This document shows positions 18,201-26,001 of a stretch of 64,000 bases of DNA, piece by piece. The notes under the pieces were generated by a model. It was not told the origin of the DNA, searched no databases, and worked only from the letters and a program-made list of their open reading frames with translations. Source of the stretch: Posidoniimonas polymericola (GTDB lineage: Bacteria > Planctomycetota > Planctomycetia > Pirellulales > Lacipirellulaceae); NCBI RefSeq assembly GCF_007859935.1, contig NZ_SJPO01000008.1:186001-250000 (forward strand). The letters are read 5' to 3'. The position numbers and the translations under genes are program-made. Positions within the stretch are counted from its first letter, which is position 1, and each line of letters opens with the position of its first letter.

Positions 18201-18665
18201 TCATAACCCAAGCATGGAGCGGGCTTCGCTCTGGACGTACTCGGTGAATCCTCCGTGGTCGTCGACTAACTCCCAGACCCGGTCGAGGTTTCGCCATTCG
18301 GCCCGCTCTCTGTTGGCCGTTCGAACAAGCACGACCGTCGGGGCGACGATGTCGTACTCGGTTACAAAATGGCTATTCTCCGGCTGCTCGTAGTTGACGA
18401 CCTTCCACTGCAGCTGGTCCTCGGCCAGCTCGTCTGCGAACGCGGCCTGAACTGCTTCGTACGCGTATCCCTCGATGTTGCGGCAGGTGTGACACCGCGT
18501 ATCGCCGTGGAAGTAGTAGACGACCAGCCCATTGTCTGGCAACTGTTCGGTCATTCGGGCCGCATCATCCGCCGTCGGCGCCCGCACCTCGCGTCCGACC
18601 AGCACGACTACCGAGGCGGCGGCAAACAGCAGCAGCCCCGAGGCGACCAGTTTCTTCGCGGTCAT
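18201..18665 (-). CDS. ArsF-like exported thioredoxin-fold protein (CHTC), 154 aa
   Basis: Second ArsF-like paralogue in the cluster. An N-terminal membrane helix or signal peptide spans about residues 5-24. The active-site-like motif is CHTC (Cys58, Cys61) in YYFHGDTRCHTC, with a cis-proline line DIVAPTVVLV. A Trp-Arg-Asn-Leu-x-Arg-Val-Trp segment near residue 126 matches the WTNLPKVW segment of the CPTC paralogue, so the two share their whole fold. A histidine between the cysteines, as in DsbA, usually makes the pair more oxidising than CPxC. AAGGGG precedes the ATG, which overlaps the stop codon of the mini-thioredoxin gene (ATGA). Confidence 0.75.
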   Translation of the reverse strand: MTAKKLVASGLLLFAAASVVVLVGREVRAPTADDAARMTEQLPDNGLVVYYFHGDTRCHTCRNIEGYAYEAVQAAFADELAEDQLQWKVVNYEQPENSHFVTEYDIVAPTVVLVRTANRERAEWRNLDRVWELVDDHGGFTEYVQSEARSMLGL

Positions 18666-18910
18666 CCGAGTTCCCCTTGTGACAAGACGGCTTTGATCTC
18701 CGCGGGGGTCGCGACCTTGCCGACGATCTTCACCTCGCCGTCGACGGCCAGCGCGGGGGTAGACATGACGCCGAAATGAATGATCTGGTTGATGTCTTCA
18801 ATCTTCTGGACATCAGCTTCGACGCCCATCTCTTTCAACGCTGTCTCGACGTTCTCCTTCAGCGAGACGCACTTCTTGCAGCCGGTTCCGAGGACTTGAA
18901 CGATAGTCAT
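18662..18910 (-). CDS. Mini-thioredoxin (TM0996/MTH895 type), 82 aa
   Basis: Small glutaredoxin-like thioredoxin without a signal peptide, so cytoplasmic. The redox motif is CKKC (Cys11, Cys14) near the N-terminus, and the cis-proline is in GVMSTPALAVDG. Proteins of this size and type often accompany permeases and CcdA-like proteins in bacterial metal(loid) clusters. A TAGGAG that includes the permease stop codon serves as ribosome-binding site nine bases before the ATG; the gap to the permease is 12 bp. It could act as the cytoplasmic electron donor for the CcdA-like protein or as a thiol chaperone for the permease substrate. Confidence 0.85.
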   Translation of the reverse strand: MTIVQVLGTGCKKCVSLKENVETALKEMGVEADVQKIEDINQIIHFGVMSTPALAVDGEVKIVGKVATPAEIKAVLSQGELG

Positions 18911-18922
18911 CTGACGGATCTC

Positions 18923-20344
18923 CTACGAGCTGACCGCCACGACGGTGGCGGCCGGAGGGGCGGCCGAGGTCGTAGCGGCCGGGGTGATTGGTGCGGGCGT
19001 GGACGGGTAGAACTCGCCGAAGCCCATTCCCGCGATGGTCGCCATGACGACCACCAGCGCAACGAAGGCGGCGGTCTTGGCGTAGCCGACGACGCTGCGG
19101 ATCACGAGGATGCTGGGAAGCGACAGGGCGGGGCCGGCCAGCAGCAGCGCCAGCGCCGGGCCGTGGTGCATGCCGTTCCGCATGAGGGCCTCGAGGATAG
19201 GCACCTCCGTCAGCGTGGCAAAGTAGAACACGCAGCCCACCACCGATGCGATCAGGTTGGACGTCATACTGTTGTCGCCGACCAAGGACGCCACCTCCTT
19301 CTCCGGGATGAGCGCGCCCAGGAATCCTACGACAAAGACGCCGCCGAACAGGAGCGGCAGGAGCAGCTTGGAGAACTCCCACGTGTTGCCCATCCACTCG
19401 GAGAAGTCCTGTCGGTTCAGCCAGGCCAGGCTCATGGCAGCGACCAGCACGCCCATGGCGCCCGCCAGCCACCAGCGGTAGTGGTGGACGCGGGTGACCC
19501 AGGTGTCGACGTCCGTCATGCTGGCGACGTCGGCCTTGGCGAGCCGGACCACCTCGGAGGCTTCGCGACCAAGCGCGGGCCGCTTGAGCCGGAGGTCGAG
19601 GCTGTTCTCGGTTTCGTACTGCAGCGTCGCCTCGAACCGCTGGCCGTCGGCCAGCTGCACTACCTTGTCGCCCGGGTTGAACCAGTCGCTGAACACCAGC
19701 AGCGCCAGCATCGCGGCCAGCAACGAAGCATTCTGCCACAGCGGGCGTCTGGCGGCCGGCGGGTCGGGCTGCGCGAGCGTCACTTTGCTCCGCTCGTCCT
19801 CGCTGGTGCGGAACAGCAGCGCCATGATGAGGCCGATGACGACTCCGAAAACCATGGCCCCAACCACACGCGCGACGCCCAGCTCGAATCCCAGGACGCG
19901 CGCCGTGAGGAAGATGGCAAGCACGTTGATTGCCGGGCCGGCGTAGAGGAAGCAGGCGGCCGGGCCCAGGCCCGCGCCGATGCGGTAGATGCCCGCGAAC
20001 ATCGGCAGCACGCTGCAGGAGCAGACGGCCAGCACGGTCCCGGAAACCGACGCCACGGAGTAGGCCTCGACCTTGTTGGCCTTGGGCCCCAGGTGCTTGA
20101 GGACCGCCTCCTTAGAGAGGAAAGTCGTGATGGCGCCGGCGATGAACAACGCCGGGACAACGCACGCGAGCGTGTGGTTGCGGGCGTACCACTGCAGCAG
20201 CAGGAGCGCCTCGACAATGGCCCCGGTGATCTTGGCGGCCAGCGGGTCGGCCTGGGCGTCGAACCGCGGCGTCGCCAACGGCGCCAAGTAGGCGAGCAGG
20301 AACACGCCCAAGAACGCCGCCAAGATCTTCCACTCCCGACTCAT
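18923..20344 (-). CDS. ArsP_1/DUF318 family permease with soluble insert, 473 aa
   Basis: Polytopic membrane protein with a tandem arrangement of helices. The first half includes SGTVLAVCSCSVLPMFAGIY and the line GLGPAACFLYAGPAINVLAI. The second half repeats a related helix pattern, with ATLTEVPILEALMRNGMHHG and AGPALSLPSILVIRSV. The CSC cysteines near residue 119 lie where ArsP-type permeases have substrate-binding thiols. A hydrophilic insert at about residues 225-288 separates the halves. The start at 20344 has AAGGG nine bases upstream; an ATG 13 codons earlier is also open. Likely exports a thiol-reactive metal(loid) or organoarsenical; the substrate is not determined by sequence. An operator-like inverted repeat lies 24 bp upstream. 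Confidence 0.85.
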   Translation of the reverse strand: MSREWKILAAFLGVFLLAYLAPLATPRFDAQADPLAAKITGAIVEALLLLQWYARNHTLACVVPALFIAGAITTFLSKEAVLKHLGPKANKVEAYSVASVSGTVLAVCSCSVLPMFAGIYRIGAGLGPAACFLYAGPAINVLAIFLTARVLGFELGVARVVGAMVFGVVIGLIMALLFRTSEDERSKVTLAQPDPPAARRPLWQNASLLAAMLALLVFSDWFNPGDKVVQLADGQRFEATLQYETENSLDLRLKRPALGREASEVVRLAKADVASMTDVDTWVTRVHHYRWWLAGAMGVLVAAMSLAWLNRQDFSEWMGNTWEFSKLLLPLLFGGVFVVGFLGALIPEKEVASLVGDNSMTSNLIASVVGCVFYFATLTEVPILEALMRNGMHHGPALALLLAGPALSLPSILVIRSVVGYAKTAAFVALVVVMATIAGMGFGEFYPSTPAPITPAATTSAAPPAATVVAVSS

Positions 20345-20367
20345 CGCTCCGTACCCTTGTTGCGTAT

Positions 20368-20383
20368 TTGCAAGAATGTGCAA
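20368..20383 (-). promoter_or_regulatory. Candidate ArsR operator before the permease
   Basis: On the plus strand the sequence is TTGCA-AGAATG-TGCAA, a perfect five-base inverted repeat with a six-base spacer. It has the same layout as the repeat before arsR. It lies 24 bp upstream of the permease ATG. Confidence 0.55.
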
Positions 20384-20419
20384 GTTGTTGGCGAAATAAA
20401 AAGGCGTTCTACGCCGTTG

Positions 20420-20743
20420 CTACAAGAGCACCTTCAGCTGCTGGTCGACATGGCACTTTACTACCGATTCAATACAAGCGAACAGGCTCTTCAGACACTT
20501 CACGCGGAGGCTGTAGAACACCATCTGCCCCCGCTTGTCACTCTCGACGATGCCCGCATTCTTGAGCTGCGTCAGGTGTCGAGACACGGTCGACATATCC
20601 ATCCCAATCTCTTGGGTTAGGTCGCAGACGCAGACCTCCTCGTGCTTGGCGAGCAGATCAACCAGCTTCAGCCTGGCGGGGTGGGCCAGGGCCTTGAGAA
20701 CCTTGGCGCGTGTCTCGTACTTGGCTCGTTCGGCTTGGTTCAT
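20420..20743 (-). CDS. ArsR/SmtB family metal(loid)-responsive repressor, 107 aa
   Basis: Winged-helix regulator of the ArsR/SmtB family. The helix-turn-helix spans about residues 36-62 (CVCDLTQEIGMDMSTVSRHL), and the metal-site motif CVCDL places Cys38 and Cys40 where arsenic- or zinc-sensing relatives bind their ligand. Three further cysteines (83, 90, 97) near the C-terminus could complete a site. The wing is DKRGQMVFYSL. It is the first gene of the leftward cluster, 75 bp before the permease. A promoter and an overlapping inverted repeat lie immediately upstream, so it probably represses itself and the cluster and releases on thiol-reactive ligand binding. Confidence 0.92.
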   Translation of the reverse strand: MNQAERAKYETRAKVLKALAHPARLKLVDLLAKHEEVCVCDLTQEIGMDMSTVSRHLTQLKNAGIVESDKRGQMVFYSLRVKCLKSLFACIESVVKCHVDQQLKVLL

Positions 20744-20769
20744 ACTTGCCTAACTCGGCTGTTGCTTAC

Positions 20770-20785
20770 TTGCATGATTATACAA
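20770..20785 (-). promoter_or_regulatory. Candidate ArsR operator before arsR
   Basis: On the plus strand TTGCA-TGATTA-TACAA matches the repeat at 20368-20383 in arm sequence (one mismatch), spacer length and orientation. It abuts and overlaps by one base the -10 hexamer of the arsR promoter, so a bound repressor would block initiation. Confidence 0.55.
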
Positions 20786-20813
20786 ATATAGTCCTGAACC
20801 GAGCAGGCGTCAA
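20785..20813 (-). promoter_or_regulatory. arsR promoter, TTGACG-17-TATATT
   Basis: On the minus strand TTGACG (20808-20813) and TATATT (20785-20790) are 17 bp apart, a near-consensus sigma-70-type promoter. The expected start lies inside the operator-like repeat, about 30 bases before the arsR ATG. Confidence 0.6.
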
Positions 20814-20938
20814 GAAATGTTCGGCAGCGGGAGCCAGGAGCTCGCCAGGTGCGGCCCAATGCACGTCCACGGGGCCATCGTCCCGGGCCCCCCGGGCCTG
20901 CGGCGGATCCGTCCCCCCGGCCGCTTCTGCTCGGGCGC

Positions 20939-20976
20939 AAAAAAAGCCCCCCGCCACGGTCGTGACGAGGGGCTTT
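20939..20976 (-). terminator. Intrinsic terminator of ahcY
   Basis: On the minus strand AAAGCCCC and GGGGCTTT form a stem closed by an 18-base loop and followed by seven T. It lies 40 bp after the ahcY stop codon. Confidence 0.8.
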
Positions 20977-21016
20977 GCGTTTCAGGTACTCAGACCAAAG
21001 CTGAGTAGCACGATCT

Positions 21017-22378
21017 TTAGTAGCGGTAGTGGTCCGGCTTGTACGGGCCCTCTACCGGGACGCCGATGTAGTCGGCCTGCTCTTGGGTGAGCTTGGTCAG
21101 CTTGACGCCGATCTTCTCGAGGTGCAGCCGGGCGACCTCTTCGTCGAGCTGCTTCGGCAGGCGGTAGATCTTGTTCTCGTACTCGCCCTTGTTGTTCCAG
21201 AGCTCGATCTGGGCGAGCGTCTGGTTGGTGAACGAGTTGCTCATCACAAAGCTCGGGTGGCCGGTGGCGCAACCGAGGTTCACCAGGCGGCCCTTGGCGA
21301 GGGTCAGGATCGAGCGGCCGCTGTCCTTGAAGGTGTAGCGGTCGACAGCGCCTTCCTTTTCAGTCTTGATGACCTCGCTGGTCGCCTTGCCGGCCTTGAC
21401 CTGTGCCTCGAGCCAGGCGATGTCGATCTCGGTGTCGAAGTGGCCGATGTTGCAGAGGATGGCGTCCTCTTTCATCTGCACCATGTGCTCGCCGAGGATG
21501 ATGTCCTTGTTGCCCGTGGTGGTCACGAACAGGTTGCCCTCGGTGCAGGCGGCCTCCATGGTCGTGACCTCGAAGCCCTCCATCGCGGCCTGCAGGGCGT
21601 TGATGGGGTCGATCTCGGTGACGATCACGCGGCAGCCGTACGAGCGGAGGCTGTGGGCACAGCCCTTGCCGACGTCGCCGTAGCCGCAGACCACGGCGAC
21701 CTTGCCGGCCAGCATGACGTCGGTGGCCCGCTTGACGCCGTCGGCCAGGCTCTCGCGGCAGCCGTACAGGTTGTCAAACTTGCTCTTGGTGGCCGAGTCG
21801 TTGACGTTGATCGCCGGCACGGCCAGGCGGTCCTGGCGGGCGAGCACCTCCAGGCGGTGGATGCCGGCGGTGGTCTCTTCCGACAGGCCCTTGATGTCGC
21901 CCAGCAGCTCGGGGAACTTGTCGTGAACCATGGCGGTCAGGTCGCCGCCGTCGTCGAGGATCATGTTCAGCGGCTTGCCCGACGGGAACGCAAAGAGCGT
22001 CTGCTCGATGCACCAGTCGAACTCCTCGTTGGTCTCGCCCTTCCAGGCGAACACCGGGATGCCGGCCTTGGCGACCGCGCACGCGGCGCTGTCCTGGGTG
22101 CTGTAGATGTTGCAGCTCGACCAGGTGACCTCGGCGCCCAGCTCGACGAGCGTCTCGATCAGGACGGCCGTCTGGATGGTCATGTGCAGGCAGCCGGCGA
22201 CGCGGGCGCCCTTGAGCGGTTTGTCCTTGCCGTGCTTCTCACGGAGGGCCATCAGGCCGGGCATCTCGTTTTCGGCCAGGTTGATTTCCTGCCGTCCGAA
22301 TGCGGCCAGACGCTCGAACTCTTCGGGGGTGCAGTCGAGGACCTTGTAAGGGAGTTTTTCCATTTCAACCTGAGACAC
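21017..22378 (-). CDS. ahcY: Adenosylhomocysteinase, 453 aa
   Basis: S-adenosyl-L-homocysteine hydrolase. It splits SAH reversibly into adenosine and homocysteine, using bound NAD, and keeps the methylation cycle running in the cytoplasm. Diagnostic lines include [37 protein letters not shown], the NAD-binding [13 protein letters not shown], and the C-terminal PDHYRY. Length matches the family. I chose GTG 22378 because AGGAG sits eight bases upstream; ATG 22363, five codons later, is the alternative. No SAH-riboswitch consensus was recognised in the leader. A possible promoter is at 22418-22444 and a clear terminator follows the gene. Confidence 0.96.
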   Translation of the reverse strand: MSQVEMEKLPYKVLDCTPEEFERLAAFGRQEINLAENEMPGLMALREKHGKDKPLKGARVAGCLHMTIQTAVLIETLVELGAEVTWSSCNIYSTQDSAACAVAKAGIPVFAWKGETNEEFDWCIEQTLFAFPSGKPLNMILDDGGDLTAMVHDKFPELLGDIKGLSEETTAGIHRLEVLARQDRLAVPAINVNDSATKSKFDNLYGCRESLADGVKRATDVMLAGKVAVVCGYGDVGKGCAHSLRSYGCRVIVTEIDPINALQAAMEGFEVTTMEAACTEGNLFVTTTGNKDIILGEHMVQMKEDAILCNIGHFDTEIDIAWLEAQVKAGKATSEVIKTEKEGAVDRYTFKDSGRSILTLAKGRLVNLGCATGHPSFVMSNSFTNQTLAQIELWNNKGEYENKIYRLPKQLDEEVARLHLEKIGVKLTKLTQEQADYIGVPVEGPYKPDHYRY

Positions 22379-22417
22379 GTGGGGCTCTCCTGAGTACTTC
22401 GCTTGGTGGGATGCGTA

Positions 22418-22444
22418 GTTATAGCGCGCCGTCGTGGACCGCAA
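22418..22444 (-). promoter_or_regulatory. Possible ahcY promoter, TTGCGG-15-TATAAC
   Basis: On the minus strand TTGCGG (22439-22444) and TATAAC (22418-22423) are 15 bp apart, about 40 bases before the GTG start. The -10 is good; the spacing is short, so confidence is modest. Confidence 0.35.
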
Positions 22445-22569
22445 AGTTGGGGCCCGGAAATGCGACGCCGGTGGGGGATCCGTCCAATCTCTCGATTCTA
22501 CCGTTCCGGGAGCCGCCGCCACAACCCGCCGGGGCCGCCTAAAACGCACGATTCAGCGGGCTTATCCGG

Positions 22570-23235
22570 TCAATCGGCGGCAGCGAGACCGAACGCCCGG
22601 CGGGCCGCAGAGATGAAATCCGCCGTCTGGGCCGGGTCCTTCACTCCCGGCGCCGACTCGACCCCGCTGGCGGTGTCGACGCCGTGCGGGCGGACGGCGG
22701 CCACGGCCTGGGCGACGTTTTCGGCCCGCAGGCCGCCGGCCAGGATCATGGGTACCCCGCGGCGCCAGTGGTCGTGGCCGGCGAGGGCCCCCCAGTCGGC
22801 CGTCTGCCCAGACCCGCCGTAGTGGCCCGGCACGGCCGCGTCGACCAGCAGCGCGGCCGGCAGGGCGGCGGCCGGCAGGGCGGCCAGTTCGGCGGCGAAG
22901 GCGGGCAGCGTCTCGCGAGTGAGCCGCCGAGCTAGCACTACCGGCAGCGGCTCCAGCTCGGCGATCATCGACAGCGGTTCATCGCCGTGCAGCTGCACGG
23001 CGGACAACCGACACCGCTTGGCGAGTTCCCGGACGCGGTCGGCCGGCTCGTTGACGAACAGGCCGACCCGCTGGACCCGGTCGGCAAGCGCTTCGGCGAC
23101 CAGCGAGGCAAACTCCGCGGTCACGCAGCGCGGGCTCTGGGGGTAGAAGTTGAGCCCGATAGCGTCGGCGCCGGCGGCGTCGATCATCTCGGCGTCGTCG
23201 ATGCTCGTTACGCCGCAGATCTTTACGCGGAACAT
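22570..23235 (-). CDS. trpF: Phosphoribosylanthranilate isomerase, 221 aa
   Basis: Third step after anthranilate in tryptophan synthesis: isomerises N-(5-phosphoribosyl)anthranilate to the carboxyphenylamino-deoxyribulose phosphate. TIM-barrel lines are clear: VKICGVTSIDDA with the catalytic Cys7, GLNFYPQSPR, VQLHGDE, LLVDAAVPGHYGGSG with the catalytic Asp, MILAGGLRAENV and GVDTASGVES. The ATG at 23235 begins the barrel directly, and the 29 codons open upstream have no family counterpart. No good Shine-Dalgarno sequence is visible. It stands alone, about 190 bp upstream of ahcY on the same strand, not in a trp operon. Confidence 0.95.
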   Translation of the reverse strand: MFRVKICGVTSIDDAEMIDAAGADAIGLNFYPQSPRCVTAEFASLVAEALADRVQRVGLFVNEPADRVRELAKRCRLSAVQLHGDEPLSMIAELEPLPVVLARRLTRETLPAFAAELAALPAAALPAALLVDAAVPGHYGGSGQTADWGALAGHDHWRRGVPMILAGGLRAENVAQAVAAVRPHGVDTASGVESAPGVKDPAQTADFISAARRAFGLAAAD

Positions 23236-23669
23236 GGCGTGAGCGGAGATTTCGACTGGAGGGGACGCGGCGGCACGCGCCACCGACAGGTGGAGTATTG
23301 GCCGCCAGCGCGGTTTAGGCAAGCCTTGCCGGTCTGGGAGAGTTGGCTTGTTTCAGGGCCCGGTGCGCGCCGAAGCAATCCACGTGCGGACGATGTGTTT
23401 TTATCGGGGTGAAGCCGACATGCTGCTTGCCATCCAGTTGCTGCTCGGCCTCGCGACGCTGATCGCCGCCCTGGCGGTAGTGGGCGGGCGGCGGGAGTCG
23501 GCCCCCAACGCCCGAGACGCCGAGCGGGCGCTCGGGACGCCGGTCCGCCAGCTAACGGGCGAATGTGGCGTCCGCCGCCGCATTACGTGAAGCCCCCGTC
23601 CGGCCGGCGCCGATCCAAAACGACGTCCGCCCCCGACTCCCTCTAGTGTGCCTGCCCCGGAAACCCGTG
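23236..23669. other. Divergent intergenic region, 434 bp
   Basis: Between leftward trpF and the rightward ExeA-like ATPase gene. It contains one possible small membrane-protein gene (23420-23590) and otherwise nothing recognisable; promoters for both directions are expected here. Confidence 0.4.
23420..23590 (+). CDS. Possible small membrane protein, 56 aa
   Basis: A short frame begins MLLAIQLLLGLATLIAALAV, a convincing single hydrophobic helix, followed by a charged Arg-rich stretch. That composition is what a small bitopic membrane protein would look like, and it precedes the ATPase gene by 80 bp on the same strand. GGGGTG lies 9-10 bases upstream as a weak ribosome-binding site. No family recognised; it may be a chance frame in GC-rich DNA. 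Confidence 0.3.
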   Translation: MLLAIQLLLGLATLIAALAVVGGRRESAPNARDAERALGTPVRQLTGECGVRRRIT

Positions 23670-25376
23670 ATGACCATGCCAGCCGCGACCGAAGCTGACC
23701 AAGAGCGCGCCTTCCCCGCCTACGCGTGCGCCGAACGTTACTTTGCTAGCAGCATTGCCGAGCAGGCAAGGCGCGGCGTCGACGCGTGCGTCCGCCGCGG
23801 CGACGGACCCGCGCTGGTGATCGGCGCCCCCGGCATGGGCAAGACCATGCTGCTGGAGGTGCTGGCGAGCGGCTTCGAGGAGCGGTTCGGCGTTGCGAGG
23901 CTGACCGGCTCGCAGGTCTGCACCCGCCGGGCGCTGCTGCAGGCGGTGCTGTTTGGTCTCGACCTGCCTTACCGCGAACGCGAAGAGGGCGAGCTGCGGT
24001 TGTCGTTGATCGAGTCGCTGCAGGACGCCGAGGCGTTCCCCAACGGCGTTGCGGTGCTCGTCGACGAGGCGCAGCTGCTGACGCCGCGTCTGCTCGAGGA
24101 GCTGCGGGTGCTGTCGAACCTGACCCGCCGCGGCGAGCCGATCGTGCGTCTGGTGCTGCTCGGCGGGCCGGCGCTCGAGGAGACCTTCGCCAGCCCCGAG
24201 CTCGAGTCGTTCAACCAGCGGATCGGCGCCCGGGCGTACCTCAGCACACTCACCTACGAAGAGACCCGCGAGTACGTCCGGAGTCACGTGGCCGCCGTCG
24301 GCGCCGACCCGGACGAGGTCTTCACCGGTGAGGGGCTCGACGCCGTGTTCCACGCCACCGACGGCGTGCCGCGGTTGGTCAGCCAGATCTGCGACCGGGC
24401 GTTGCGGGCGGCGGTGACCAACTCCCGCGACCAAGTCGACGCCCAGGTCGTGCAGCAGGCGTGGTCGGACCTGCACCAGCTGCCGGCTCCGTGGACGCCG
24501 GCCGAGCCGCGTCGGTCGGTCGCGACGCAGGTCGCCGTCGAGACCTCGGCAAGTGTTGTCGAGTTTGGCGACCTCGCCGAGCTTTCCGACGAGCTTCCAC
24601 ACGAGCCGCTCCGGGAGCCAATCGCCGAGTCTCCCGCCTTCCCCGAGGCGCGGATCGACGAGCAGGCGGCCGTCGAGCAGGCGACAAGCCGCCAGCCGGT
24701 CTGGAACGCCGACGAAGCGCTGGGGATTGCCGAGCCGGTTGAGCGGGCGATCATGGCCGCGTCGTCTCCGGAGGTAGCGGACGACCCGTTCGGAGAAGAG
24801 TTCCAGGAGGAGGAGATCGTGATCGACCGCTTCTCCGGCCTGGAGATGGTGTTCCAGGCTTCGACGCCGATAGTAACGAACACGCTCGACCCGAAGCTCA
24901 GCACGATCGCCGGTTCGTTCGCCCGCGACGAGCAGCAAGACGCCGAGGCCGACGAAGAGTACGAGTTGAGCGGCACGCTAGAGTCGTCGGACCACGACGA
25001 TCCGGTCGCCGAGCCGCCAGTTGCCAGTGCGCCCGTTGTCAGCGAGCCAGTTGTCAGTGAGCCAGACGCCGTACAACCAGATGTTTCTAAGCCATTCGCT
25101 TCTGAGCGGCGTCAGACACAACTGCTCCGCCTGCAGCAGGACGAGTTCGAGCTGCTGGACGAAGACGACGACGTGCTCGACGAGACTCTCGACGACACGC
25201 CGGACGAGCGGCTGTCAACGTTCTCGATCGACGCCCCCGCGAACAGCGGTGACGCTCCGTCCGATCGCGACATTCTGGTGATCGAGGACGACCTGGTTGA
25301 GATCGAGGGGATCAAGCAGCCGATGGCGCGTCGGCTCGAGTACCGCCAGCTCTTCGCCAAGCTGCGGCATGGATAG
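23670..25376 (+). CDS. ExeA-like AAA ATPase with long acidic C-terminal region, 568 aa
   Basis: P-loop ATPase of the ExeA/GspA type. Walker A is GAPGMGKTM (about residues 52-60) and Walker B is VAVLVDEAQLL (about 134-144). A sensor-like GVPRLVSQICDRAL ends the AAA module near residue 260. The remaining 300 residues are low-complexity and strongly acidic, with no recognised domain. Related ATPases act in type II secretion and, in PEP-CTERM bacteria, sit in exopolysaccharide loci beside a tyrosine kinase of the CpsD type. The next gene starts inside the end of this one (eight-base overlap). ATG 23670 was chosen because the AAA region follows directly; the 35 codons open upstream look non-coding. 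Confidence 0.8.
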   Translation: MTMPAATEADQERAFPAYACAERYFASSIAEQARRGVDACVRRGDGPALVIGAPGMGKTMLLEVLASGFEERFGVARLTGSQVCTRRALLQAVLFGLDLPYREREEGELRLSLIESLQDAEAFPNGVAVLVDEAQLLTPRLLEELRVLSNLTRRGEPIVRLVLLGGPALEETFASPELESFNQRIGARAYLSTLTYEETREYVRSHVAAVGADPDEVFTGEGLDAVFHATDGVPRLVSQICDRALRAAVTNSRDQVDAQVVQQAWSDLHQLPAPWTPAEPRRSVATQVAVETSASVVEFGDLAELSDELPHEPLREPIAESPAFPEARIDEQAAVEQATSRQPVWNADEALGIAEPVERAIMAASSPEVADDPFGEEFQEEEIVIDRFSGLEMVFQASTPIVTNTLDPKLSTIAGSFARDEQQDAEADEEYELSGTLESSDHDDPVAEPPVASAPVVSEPVVSEPDAVQPDVSKPFASERRQTQLLRLQQDEFELLDEDDDVLDETLDDTPDERLSTFSIDAPANSGDAPSDRDILVIEDDLVEIEGIKQPMARRLEYRQLFAKLRHG

Positions 25377-25902
25377 GCGACACGACCAACCCGTCCCGCG
25401 GTCGACCTTCCTGCCGCTCGCAGCGTTGCCCGTGGCTGACTTGGCTGCCGGCGGCGGCCGTGTGGAGCTGTACCTGTCGCCGAGCGGCTTCGAGGCCGAC
25501 GCGGCGGCCGCGGCGCTGACGGTGCTCCTGCGGGCCGAAGACGCAAAGTCCGAGCGGCTGCTGCTGGAGGTCTCTGACCGGTTTGCCGGAGCGGAAGATC
25601 GGTCGCCGCTGACCCGCGTGTCGACCGCCAGGGTGTGGCGGAGCGGCGTCGCCGCTACCGGCGGGCGGCGGCGTGACTGGGTGCTGCTGCTCGAGGAGTG
25701 TCGCGCGGCGTACGCCACCACGCTGATCGCTCTGGGCGGCAGCGACCCCGGTCTGCAAACGCGGCTCGCGGGCCTGGCCGACCGGACGGTCGTGGTCAGC
25801 CGGGCAGGGCGGGGCGAGCTCGCCCACACGCACCGGCTTGTCCGCCGGCTCAGGGGCGACGGCGTCTACCGCTGCGAGTGCATGTGGCTCGACGCGGCCT
25901 AG
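25369..25902 (+). CDS. CpsD/ParA-like protein lacking a P-loop, 177 aa
   Basis: Starts in ATGGATAG, overlapping the end of the ATPase gene by eight bases, so translation is probably coupled. No confident family. The order of elements recalls the C-terminal half of CpsD/ParA-type ATPases: a beta strand then LLLEVSD, DWVLLLEECRAAYATTLIALGGSD, DRTVVVSRAGRGEL, and a final RRLRGDG line. The GKT nucleotide-binding motif of true CpsD kinases is absent, as is a tyrosine-rich tail. It may be a degenerate regulatory partner of the ATPase. Function not assigned. Confidence 0.6.
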   Translation: MDRRHDQPVPRSTFLPLAALPVADLAAGGGRVELYLSPSGFEADAAAAALTVLLRAEDAKSERLLLEVSDRFAGAEDRSPLTRVSTARVWRSGVAATGGRRRDWVLLLEECRAAYATTLIALGGSDPGLQTRLAGLADRTVVVSRAGRGELAHTHRLVRRLRGDGVYRCECMWLDAA

Positions 25903-26001
25903 GGCGTGCAACCGACCCTTGCCGACCGGCTCGAATGACCTATTCTTGCGCCTGACGGCCGCCTTCCCCGCCACGCCCCAATCCAGACGCAATCTCCCGA
26001 C

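Noticed and set aside
22379..22569. Possible SAH riboswitch before ahcY
   Set aside because: The leader was read for the conserved SAH-riboswitch core and none was found; a covariance search would be decisive.
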